Assembly (NCBI GenBank): GCA_018829485.1
Contig: JAHJTU010000059.1
Span: 1-14,851 of the forward strand
DNA length: 14,851 bases
Source of the DNA: Nanobdellota archaeon
GTDB taxonomy: Archaea; Nanobdellota; Nanobdellia; Pacearchaeales; UBA12030
Direction of reading: 5' to 3'
This document shows, piece after piece, positions 1-5,736 of this stretch. Numbering within the stretch: the stretch's first letter is position 1; the number at the start of each line of letters is the position of its first letter. The translations under genes and the position numbers were made by a program. The notes under the pieces are model-generated. The model had not been told where the DNA came from. It saw nothing but the letters and a program-made list of their open reading frames with translations, and did no database searches.

Positions 1-1
1 A

Positions 2-508
2 AGAAGCAGGGTAAAGAGAAGAAAGAAAAGAGAATTAGAAGATAATATTCCTAAGATAATTCAAGAATTTGGAAAATTAAAAGCAAAATACAAGTTAAGC
101 AAAGAAGAATTAATAAAAGTAATAACAAAAGAAATAGAAATTCCAATCACAATCTTCTCAAAAGAACTAGGTGCATTAGAAACTGTTGTTAAATACATGA
201 AGGAAAACCTTGGTATGAATTATTCAGAGATTGCTTTAATGCTTGACAGAGATGCAAGAACAATATGGACAGCATATAAGAAGGCAATAGAAAAACAAAA
301 ACAAAAAATCAAAGAAAAGAAAGCAGAAATCTTATTGCCAATTTCAATATTTAAAGATAGGAGATTAACAATTCTTGAGTCTATTGTGATTTATTTGAAA
401 TCAGAAGGTCTTACATATGGTGAAATAGCAAAAGTATTAGACAGAGACCAAAGAAACATATGGACAGTTCATTCAAGAGCAGTAAGAAAAATAAAAGGAA
501 AGGTTTAA
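2..508 (+). CDS. Tandem helix-turn-helix regulator-like protein, 5' end outside the window
   Basis: The frame is open from base 2, giving 168 residues, with no ATG, GTG or TTG before the internal ATG at 197. The true start therefore lies upstream of the window, and starting at 197 would cut through a repeat. The visible N-terminus is very basic, followed by a helical stretch. Two copies of a roughly 50-residue unit follow, at about residues 47-96 and 112-161. Each begins IPITIF/LPISIF and contains LExxVxYxK, then (N/T)YxEIAxxLDRDxRxIWT. The second half resembles a sigma-70 region 4-like or transposase-type helix-turn-helix, so a DNA-binding or regulatory role is inferred. A Lys-rich linker separates the copies. 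The specific family is not recognised and no target is known. The next gene starts 40 bases downstream and may have its own promoter. Confidence 0.75.
   Translation, partial: RSRVKRRKKRELEDNIPKIIQEFGKLKAKYKLSKEELIKVITKEIEIPITIFSKELGALETVVKYMKENLGMNYSEIALMLDRDARTIWTAYKKAIEKQKQKIKEKKAEILLPISIFKDRRLTILESIVIYLKSEGLTYGEIAKVLDRDQRNIWTVHSRAVRKIKGKV
140..289 (+). repeat. HTH-containing protein repeat, copy 1
   Basis: First of two homologous units in the partial regulator-like protein (residues 47-96). Its core is YSEIALMLDRDARTIWT. It matches copy 2 position by position across the EIAxxLDRDxRxIWT helix-turn-helix core. Confidence 0.75.
335..484 (+). repeat. HTH-containing protein repeat, copy 2
   Basis: Second unit (residues 112-161), with core YGEIAKVLDRDQRNIWT. 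The two copies are diverged at DNA level, so the duplication is old rather than a recent slippage product. Confidence 0.75.
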
Positions 509-548
509 AAGATTTAACAACCTTGTTTTATATTCAAAAGAGGATTGA

Positions 549-1490
549 ATGAAACAAAGAATTAGCCTAATATTAATTGTTTTTGTATTATCCATTTTCT
601 TAAGTTTTAGTGTTTCTGCTGGATTCTTTGACTGGTTTCAGCAATCTATTACTGGAAAATCAACAAGCCAAGCAACAAATGTTTCTGTTTCTCTTGCTGG
701 AATTAGTCCTGTTATTATTTACCAAGTTACTAATTATTCTATTTCTCCTACTAATGCAAATGAATCTGGAACAAGAAATATTACATTTGGTGTTTATATA
801 TCTGATGCAGATGGTGCCGCTGATGTTAATGATACATCTGTATTTGTTAATTTTTCAAGAACAGGGCAACCAACAAGAGTAGCTGGAAGTTATTGCTCAC
901 CTGGACCAGATTTAAGTGCTACACAAGCAAATTATTCATGTTCAATTGAAATGTGGTACTGGGATCAACCAGGATTATGGACTATAAGGGTAAAAGCAAC
1001 ATCTTTTGGAAATAACTCAGAAGTATTTAATGTTACAGAAGTATTCCTATATAATGAACTAAAAGCATTAACACTTTCACCTTATGCTTTAGAGTGGGGT
1101 GGATTAAATACAGGATCAAAGAATCAAACATCTAGTAATGATCCACAGTATGTAAATAATACAGGAAATTATAATGGAACTATTGGTATAACTGGTAAAA
1201 ACTTACTTGGAGAATCAAATTCAGCATGGACAATTGCAGCAGGTAACTTCACTGTTAATCTTTCTACATCTGCACAAGGAGTAGATGAATGTCAAAAAGG
1301 AGCATCTGATGCAAATGTATTAACTAATGGAACCTCTTTAACTGTTCCTTCAAGTTATTCTAATCCTGGTAATCTATCAATAAATGATGGAACAGGACAA
1401 GAAGCATTTTACTATTGTATTCCATTAGTTCCAAGTATAATGTCACAGATATATTCCACAAAAGAAGGAAGTTGGATAATAGGATATTAA
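549..1490 (+). CDS. Secreted Asn/Ser-rich surface protein without membrane anchor
   Basis: A 313-residue protein with a clear Sec-type signal peptide: MKQR, then a hydrophobic run to about residue 24 ending VSA, with the mature start at GFFDWF. Just after it lies the short motif SITGKSTSQATNVSVS, which recurs in modified form in the protein starting at 2104. The rest is beta-rich, with many N-x-S/T sequons and four Cys, consistent with an extracellular, possibly glycosylated and disulfide-bonded domain. No hydrophobic C-terminal segment is present, so it is probably soluble or held by a partner. Its stop lies one base before the ATG of an anchored protein, which strongly suggests co-transcription and a joint envelope complex. 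A TATA-like TTTTATAT lies at 526-533 and a purine-rich AGAGGA at 539-544. The family is not recognised by name. Confidence 0.85.
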   Translation: MKQRISLILIVFVLSIFLSFSVSAGFFDWFQQSITGKSTSQATNVSVSLAGISPVIIYQVTNYSISPTNANESGTRNITFGVYISDADGAADVNDTSVFVNFSRTGQPTRVAGSYCSPGPDLSATQANYSCSIEMWYWDQPGLWTIRVKATSFGNNSEVFNVTEVFLYNELKALTLSPYALEWGGLNTGSKNQTSSNDPQYVNNTGNYNGTIGITGKNLLGESNSAWTIAAGNFTVNLSTSAQGVDECQKGASDANVLTNGTSLTVPSSYSNPGNLSINDGTGQEAFYYCIPLVPSIMSQIYSTKEGSWIIGY

Positions 1491-1491
1491 A

Positions 1492-2073
1492 ATGAAAAAT
1501 AAAATAATGCTTGCAATTTTGATAACAATTTTCTTAGCTACTTCTGTTTATGCATTTGGAATTAGTTCTCCTTTTTGGAAAACAAATCCATTAGTAATGT
1601 ATCCTGGACAGACAATAACAGCAGATTTAAATTTACAAAATAATGTTGGTGATGAAGATGTCACTGCCAAAATACAAGTTATAGAAGGAGCAGATATTGT
1701 TAAATTGGAAAAAGATACTTATACTGTTAAAGCAAGAACAACAGATACAATGGTGCCAATTACAGTTTCAATACCAAGAGAGGCTACAGAAAATAGACAT
1801 GTTAAAATTGAAATAGTAACAGTAACCTCTGGTGAGGGTGGAATGGTTGCTATGGGAACTGGAATGAAAGTAGAATTTGATGTTATTCTTACTAATGTTC
1901 CTGAAAAAGTTCAAAAACAAGAAAAAATTTTGTTATGGGGTGGAATAGGTGCTGCAATAATTGTTTTACTTGCAATAATCTTTTTCCTTGCAAGAAGAAA
2001 GCCAAAACAAGTTGAGAGAATGCAAGAAACCAAAACAGTAATAAGGAAAAGAAGCAGAAGGAAACATAGATAA
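1492..2073 (+). CDS. Single-pass membrane protein with extracellular beta-sandwich domain
   Basis: A 193-residue protein. A signal peptide covers about residues 1-21 (ends VYAFG). A beta-rich ectodomain spans about 25-140 with the pattern PGQTITADLNLQNN, resembling NEW3/CARDB-type sandwiches of archaeal exoproteins. One membrane helix lies at about 146-167. The tail is a strongly basic cytoplasmic segment of about 26 residues (ends RKRSRRKHR). Topology is outside domain, inside basic tail. The ATG follows the upstream stop after one base, so translation is probably coupled and the secreted 313-residue protein is the likely partner. Exact function is unknown. Confidence 0.85.
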   Translation: MKNKIMLAILITIFLATSVYAFGISSPFWKTNPLVMYPGQTITADLNLQNNVGDEDVTAKIQVIEGADIVKLEKDTYTVKARTTDTMVPITVSIPREATENRHVKIEIVTVTSGEGGMVAMGTGMKVEFDVILTNVPEKVQKQEKILLWGGIGAAIIVLLAIIFFLARRKPKQVERMQETKTVIRKRSRRKHR

Positions 2074-2098
2074 TTTTTTAATGTCTTTTTTCTTTTTG
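2074..2098 (+). terminator. T-rich archaeal-type terminator candidate
   Basis: Directly after the stop of the preceding gene come three T-runs (2074-2079, 2086-2091 and 2093-2097) with no stem-loop. U-rich tracts like this serve as archaeal intrinsic terminators. The same bases could also hold the TATA-like promoter (ATTTTTTAATG, about 26 bases upstream) of the gene starting at 2104. Confidence 0.35.
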
Positions 2099-2103
2099 TA
2101 TGT

Positions 2104-3762
2104 ATGAAAAAGAGGCTGATATTTTTGTTTTTAGTTTTAATTATGTCTTTGGTTGCAGAGACAACAATTGCAGATATAACAGGAGAGACAATTACAGGAA
2201 TGCAGACTAGTAGACCAACAAATGTTTCGCTATTCATAAATCCTGCTATACCAACATTGACAATTCTTTCTCCTCAAAATGCAACTTATTTGAAGAATTA
2301 TTCAATTTTGCTTGATTTTATATCAACTTTGGCTGATAATTTATGGTATAATTTTGATAATGGTGAAAATTCAACAATTGAATCTGCTTTATATTTCAAT
2401 ATCTCAGAGGGAAGCCATACTCTTTTCATGTACGCAAATAATAGTCAAGGAACAACAATAAAGAATGTGACTTTTGCTGTTAATTCAACTTTTTTTATAA
2501 TTTATTATGAGGAATATAAAGGAACAAGCAGAGGAGAATCAACTGAATTCATAAATTATACTTATGAAGCAATACAAAATCTTGAGAATATTGTGCTTGA
2601 AAACACTCTTTTTGGAAAAATCTTTTTTAATGAAGTAATTAATTTAACAAATGATGCTGATTCTACTGATGGAATTTCAGATTTAGATAGTAATACAAAT
2701 ATTTCTTTTAATAGAATTGAAATTGACACAACAGAATTATCTAATTTTGAAAAATCAGCAAAAATATGGCTTTATAATTTGACATTCTCAAATCCAAGAA
2801 TTTTAAGAGATGGTTCAGTATGTTCTTCAAGCATTTGTACTAATTCAGAATATGATTCAGAAACTGGGGTTTTGAGTTTTAATGTTTCATCTTTTACAGT
2901 ATATAGTGCAGAAGAAACTCCATCTTATGTTCCTCTTGCAATAATTTCTGGTGGTGGAGGTGCTGGAGCTAGAGTAGTAAAAGAAATATTATTATCAAGA
3001 GAAGTAATAAAAGTCGAATTAAAACAAGGGCAAAGAAAAACAGAAGAAATAGTAATAAGAAATACTGGAAATGCTGAAATTAATATTAGATTAGATAATT
3101 TATTTGAAGAATTCTTAGAAATTGATGAGCAAGCATTTTATTTAAAGCCAAATGAATTTAAAACAATCAACTTAGAATTTTTTGCTAAATCAAGTGCAGT
3201 ACCAAATGTATATGTTGGAAAATTAGTAATCAATGCCGAAGGAACAAGCAAGGAAGTTCTTATTTTATTAGAAGTTGAATCTAAAGAAACATTATTTGAT
3301 ATTTCTCTTTTACTTGATTCAAAATTTTCAGAAGTATATCAAGGAGATTCAATGCAAGCAATAATATTTGTGAATACAACAGAAAAGCAAGTAAAAGATG
3401 TTAATTTTGAATACATAATTAAGAATTTTAATAATGAGATAATCTTCTCTGAACAAGAAACTATTCCAATAAAAGGAATTTCAGAATTTAACAAAGTCTT
3501 TGAAGCACCAACAGAAAAGGGAATGTATGTTTTGTATGTAAAAGCATCTTATGAAGACAAATCATCAATTTCAAGTTTTCCATTTAATGTTAAGGAAAAA
3601 TATCCTTCAAATGAAACAGTTATTTTAGTTGCCTTATCAATCTTACTTGTATTTATTGTGCTTGCAATAATATTTATTAGATTGAGGCATGTAAAGGTAA
3701 GGCGTGCTGCAATTCCAACAAAAGCAAAAGTAAAAGGCAAGAAAATAAAGAATAAAAGATAA
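2104..3762 (+). CDS. Membrane-anchored multi-domain S-layer-like surface protein
   Basis: A 552-residue protein. The signal peptide (MKKR plus a hydrophobic run to about residue 24) is followed by TGETITGMQTSRPTNVSLF, a variant of the post-signal motif seen in the protein at 549. An Ig-like module follows at about 49-125 (LTILSPQNATYLKN), then a second domain and a flexible SGGGGAGAR linker near residue 282. Two NEW3/CARDB-like beta-sandwiches come next, at about 295-390 (IRNTGNAEINIRLDN) and 393-495. One membrane helix lies at about 506-525, and the last 27 residues are very basic. It is probably an envelope or adhesion component. Nothing indicates enzymatic activity. The stop codon directly abuts the 3' end of the opposite-strand tRNA-Cys, with no spacer. 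Confidence 0.85.
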   Translation: MKKRLIFLFLVLIMSLVAETTIADITGETITGMQTSRPTNVSLFINPAIPTLTILSPQNATYLKNYSILLDFISTLADNLWYNFDNGENSTIESALYFNISEGSHTLFMYANNSQGTTIKNVTFAVNSTFFIIYYEEYKGTSRGESTEFINYTYEAIQNLENIVLENTLFGKIFFNEVINLTNDADSTDGISDLDSNTNISFNRIEIDTTELSNFEKSAKIWLYNLTFSNPRILRDGSVCSSSICTNSEYDSETGVLSFNVSSFTVYSAEETPSYVPLAIISGGGGAGARVVKEILLSREVIKVELKQGQRKTEEIVIRNTGNAEINIRLDNLFEEFLEIDEQAFYLKPNEFKTINLEFFAKSSAVPNVYVGKLVINAEGTSKEVLILLEVESKETLFDISLLLDSKFSEVYQGDSMQAIIFVNTTEKQVKDVNFEYIIKNFNNEIIFSEQETIPIKGISEFNKVFEAPTEKGMYVLYVKASYEDKSSISSFPFNVKEKYPSNETVILVALSILLVFIVLAIIFIRLRHVKVRRAAIPTKAKVKGKKIKNKR

Positions 3763-3888
3763 AGCAAGGACCGGGATTCGAACCCGGGAATACACGGTTT
3801 CTTCTTTTTATTTTCATCTTTTTGGTTAAGCTTTTTTCCAAAAAGGTTAACTGCAGCCGTGCGCCTTAGACCACTTGGCTACCCTTGC
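3763..3888 (-). tRNA. tRNA-Cys(GCA) with intron
   Basis: Read on the minus strand. The acceptor GCAAGGG pairs with TCCTTGC (one G-U). The D-arm is GCC...GGC, the anticodon stem CACGG/CCGTG, and the T-arm CCGGG-TTCGAAT-CCCGG. The spliced anticodon loop is CTGCAGA, giving anticodon GCA (Cys). The discriminator is U73, the known tRNA-Cys identity base, which supports the call. A 52-base intron sits between positions 37 and 38, so the mature length is 74. CCA is not encoded. The gene's last base is adjacent to the stop codon of the opposite-strand gene. Confidence 0.93.
3799..3850 (-). other. Intron of tRNA-Cys (37/38)
   Basis: A 52-base intron at the canonical archaeal site. Inside it CTTTTTGG can pair with CCAAAAAG to form a hairpin. 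In the bulge-helix-bulge register the central helix would pair exon CUGC (32-35) with intron GAAG, with one G-A mismatch. That is a relaxed motif for the tRNA splicing endonuclease. Confidence 0.85.
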
Positions 3889-3912
3889 ACATAAATAGTA
3901 TAAAAAAACAAC

Positions 3913-3918
3913 TTTAAA
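3913..3918 (-). promoter_or_regulatory. TATA box candidate for tRNA-Cys
   Basis: TTTAAA lies 25-30 bases upstream of the mature tRNA 5' end on the minus strand, the usual archaeal spacing. The whole region is A/T-rich, so this is only positional support. Confidence 0.4.
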
Positions 3919-3942
3919 TTTTTATCTATAGAAAAAACAAAA

Positions 3943-3952
3943 ACCTTATAAG
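3943..3952 (+). promoter_or_regulatory. TATA box for the ABC ATPase gene
   Basis: ACCTTATAAG, a strong archaeal TATA-like element, is centred about 38 bases before the ATG at 3986. This predicts a short leader of about 11 bases that contains GGAGA. Confidence 0.6.
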
Positions 3953-3985
3953 TTCTTTTATGATAGTTATATTGGGTTAAGGAGA

Positions 3986-4648
3986 ATGAAATCTAAATTA
4001 ATAGAATTAGATAAAGTATGGAAGATATATGGTGAAGGAGAAGCTAAAGTTGAAGCATTAAGAGGCTTAGACTTAGATGTAAGAGATGGAGAATTTCTTG
4101 TTTTACTTAGACCTAGTGGAAGTGGAAAAAGCACTGCAATGAACATGATTGGTGTATTGGATATTCCATCTAAAGGAAGGATTTTTCTTGAGGGCAAGGA
4201 TATTTCAAAATTCTCAGAAAGTGATTTGTCATCAATAAGAGGAAAGAAAATTGGATTTGTTTTCCAGAGCTTTAATTTAATTTCTACTTTATCTGCATTA
4301 GAGAATGTATTATTGCCATCAATGTTCCAAGGACTTGATAAAACAGAGGCATTAGAAAGGGCAAAGAAGATTTTGCATGAAGTTGGATTAGGACACAGAA
4401 TTCATCATAAACCAGGAGAATTAAGTGGCGGTGAGCAGCAAAGAGTTGCAATTGCAAGAGCATTAATTAATGACCCACATATTATACTAGCAGATGAACC
4501 AACTGGAAATCTTGATAGCAAAACAAGCATTGAGATAATGAAAGTTCTTAAGGCATTACACAAAAAAGGGAAGACAATAATTCTTATTACTCATGATCAC
4601 GCATTAACAAAATTTGCATCAACATCTCCTGTTCCCCTAATGTCATAG
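3986..4648 (+). CDS. ABC transporter ATPase (LolD/MacB type), altered Walker A and replaced C-terminus
   Basis: A 220-residue nucleotide-binding subunit, family LolD/MacB/FtsE-like, which normally powers an FtsX-like permease. Visible motifs are the Walker A region RPSGSGKST (42-50), Q-loop Q94, signature LSGGE (146-150), Walker B IILADEP with D170 and E171, and H-loop H203. Two oddities stand out. The first Walker A residue is Arg42 (codon AGA at 4109) where Gly is expected, one G-to-A change from GGA. Family resemblance also stops at about residue 211 (ALTKFA). The remaining STSPVPLMS is simply the antisense of the facing gene, so the usual terminal strand is missing. No permease gene is adjacent. 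It is possibly inactive, or the product of a rearranged or chimeric locus. Confidence 0.85.
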   Translation: MKSKLIELDKVWKIYGEGEAKVEALRGLDLDVRDGEFLVLLRPSGSGKSTAMNMIGVLDIPSKGRIFLEGKDISKFSESDLSSIRGKKIGFVFQSFNLISTLSALENVLLPSMFQGLDKTEALERAKKILHEVGLGHRIHHKPGELSGGEQQRVAIARALINDPHIILADEPTGNLDSKTSIEIMKVLKALHKKGKTIILITHDHALTKFASTSPVPLMS

Positions 4649-5490
4649 ATTTCATTTTCTCTGATTTCCAAATGCAAACTTGGCTCACTTCCAATAATTA
4701 ACCCAACTAAATCATCTTTTGTATAATTGTTACCCAATTCATCATAATACTTTATCTTAATTGGAATCTTATAAACACCAGAATCAGCACTTGGTAAAGC
4801 AAGGATGTCAAATGAAACTGAAGATTCTTGTCCTGATGGTATTTCTTTAATTGTTTTTTCTGTTGTTGAACCTATTGTAATAATTGGAGATGTAGCAGCA
4901 CTTAAATCCAATCTAACATTTACATCTTTCATTAAATAATCTGCATTATTCCACACATTAACATTTAATTTTGCTGTTTTACCTTGAGCAATTTTGTTTG
5001 ATTCAATTTCTTCTGATTCTATTGTTACTGTTGTTGTTGATACCACAAAATTAACTTTCTTGATTTTTACAGTGTATTTTTCAGTTATCCATTCACCTAA
5101 TCTGTCAGAATAATAATTCAAGCTTAAAGAGTAATCTCCATCTCTTATTTCATTGCTTGTTATTAATGTGTATTTAAATGTCTTAACATCATCTTGTCCT
5201 AATATTCTGAATTCTGTTGTGTATTTTTCTCCTTGTATTTTCATAAAAGGCAATGGACTTGACATTGTTATTTGTATGTTCTTTAATTCTTGTCCATAAA
5301 TATTTCTTATTTCAAACCAAACATCAAATGGTTCACCCTGTTGTACAGGAGCAGGATCATATCTTATCAAGTCAATCATTACTTCACTGCCAATTGTTTT
5401 TGTTTGCCTTGCTTCAACATTTATGCAAGTTAAACTAAATGCTATAATTATTAGAATTGGAACTAGTATAATCAACCCTCTTTTTGACAT
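4597..5490 (-). CDS. S-layer/COG1361-like exoprotein, C-terminally truncated
   Basis: A 297-residue protein if started at the ATG at 5490. That start is preferred over the in-frame ATG at 5511 because it opens a normal signal peptide (MSKRGLIILV..., to about residue 27) and lies about 26 bases behind a TATA box. The extracellular part shows successive beta-sandwich modules of the archaeal S-layer-like kind: DPAPVQQGEPFDVWFEIRN, then AQGKTAKLNVNVWNNADYL, then SEPSLHLEIRENEIYD. The last visible piece, GTGDVDANFVN, looks like the beginning of another module (typically continuing NKG...), but the frame then runs into antisense ATPase sequence and stops at once. No C-terminal membrane helix or coiled coil remains. 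It is probably a broken gene, and may be the natural partner of the ABC system it now faces. Confidence 0.8.
   Translation of the reverse strand: MSKRGLIILVPILIIIAFSLTCINVEARQTKTIGSEVMIDLIRYDPAPVQQGEPFDVWFEIRNIYGQELKNIQITMSSPLPFMKIQGEKYTTEFRILGQDDVKTFKYTLITSNEIRDGDYSLSLNYYSDRLGEWITEKYTVKIKKVNFVVSTTTVTIESEEIESNKIAQGKTAKLNVNVWNNADYLMKDVNVRLDLSAATSPIITIGSTTEKTIKEIPSGQESSVSFDILALPSADSGVYKIPIKIKYYDELGNNYTKDDLVGLIIGSEPSLHLEIRENEIYDIRGTGDVDANFVNA
4603..4618. other. Rearrangement or chimera junction (16-base shared sequence)
   Basis: ATTAACAAAATTTGCA encodes LTKFA of the ATPase on the plus strand, and its complement encodes DANFVN of the exoprotein on the minus strand. Family-like sequence of each gene ends inside or beside this stretch. 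This is the expected footprint of inversion or template switching between short inverted matches. Confidence 0.6.
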
Positions 5491-5512
5491 ATTTGCATTA
5501 AGAAAATTCATT

Positions 5513-5520
5513 ATTTAAAG
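5513..5520 (-). promoter_or_regulatory. TATA box for the S-layer-like exoprotein
   Basis: CTTTAAAT on the minus strand is centred about 26 bases before the ATG at 5490, predicting an essentially leaderless transcript. This favours 5490 over the ATG at 5511, which overlaps the box. Confidence 0.5.
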
Positions 5521-5529
5521 ATTTCCAAA

Positions 5530-5550
5530 TGGCTCCGACGCGATTCGAAC
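5530..5550 (-). pseudogene. 3'-terminal remnant of a tRNA gene (about positions 53-73)
   Basis: On the minus strand the sequence reads G53-TTCGAAT (T-loop), CGCGT (3' T-stem), CGGAGCC (3' acceptor strand), A73. It is followed by no encoded CCA. The bases before G53 are plain A/T sequence and cannot supply the 5' T-stem (ACGCG would be needed) or the matching acceptor GGCTCCG. This is therefore a scar of a tRNA 3' end, as left by tRNA-targeted integration or by rearrangement. The amino acid cannot be told. Confidence 0.7.
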
Positions 5551-5572
5551 ATATATCATATAATATAGAAAT

Positions 5573-5582
5573 ATTTATATAC
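5573..5582 (+). promoter_or_regulatory. TATA box for the AbrB/homing endonuclease operon
   Basis: ATTTATATAC is centred about 27 bases upstream of the ATG at 5605, predicting leaderless transcription of the coupled pair. Confidence 0.55.
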
Positions 5583-5604
5583 TTATTAAATCTTATTTAA
5601 TACT

Positions 5605-5736
5605 ATGGGGGAAAAATTCATAAGAACAGTTAGAAAAAGTGGTGGTAGCATTTCTGTTAATGTACCTAAAGAGATCGTTAAAGTTTTGAAATTAAAGGAA
5701 GGTGAATTAGTTGAGATTACAATAAAGAGAAAATGA
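5605..5736 (+). CDS. Small AbrB/MazE/SpoVT-type DNA-binding protein
   Basis: A 43-residue protein beginning MGEKFIRTVRKSGGSISVNV and continuing PKEIVKVLKLKEGE. This is the swapped-hairpin AbrB/MazE fold signature: a basic start, then SGGSxSVxVPKE, then LKLKEGExVEI. Such proteins dimerise and bind operator DNA, and many act as antitoxins or autorepressors. At 43 residues it is only the core fold. Its stop overlaps the start of the homing endonuclease gene (ATGA at 5733-5736), so the two are translationally coupled. The inferred role is to repress the shared promoter and keep endonuclease expression low. Confidence 0.85.
   Translation: MGEKFIRTVRKSGGSISVNVPKEIVKVLKLKEGELVEITIKRK

Noticed and set aside
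1..45. C-terminal tail of another gene (frame 1, basic residues, stop at 43-45)
   Set aside because: Possible, but only 14 residues are visible and the overlapping frame 2 continues into a clear conserved protein.
610..882. 90-residue frame inside the first surface gene
   Set aside because: It is a Leu-rich shadow frame within a well-supported secreted protein, with no family features.
5491..5511. Upstream ATG (5511) for the truncated exoprotein
   Set aside because: It overlaps the TATA box and adds residues ahead of a normal signal peptide that begins MSKRG.
5530..5550. Functional 3' half of a split tRNA, or 3' exon of a tRNA with a T-arm intron
   Set aside because: Known split halves keep the whole T-arm, and here its 5' strand is missing. 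No matching 5' part (GGCTCCG acceptor) exists in the window. A scar is simpler.
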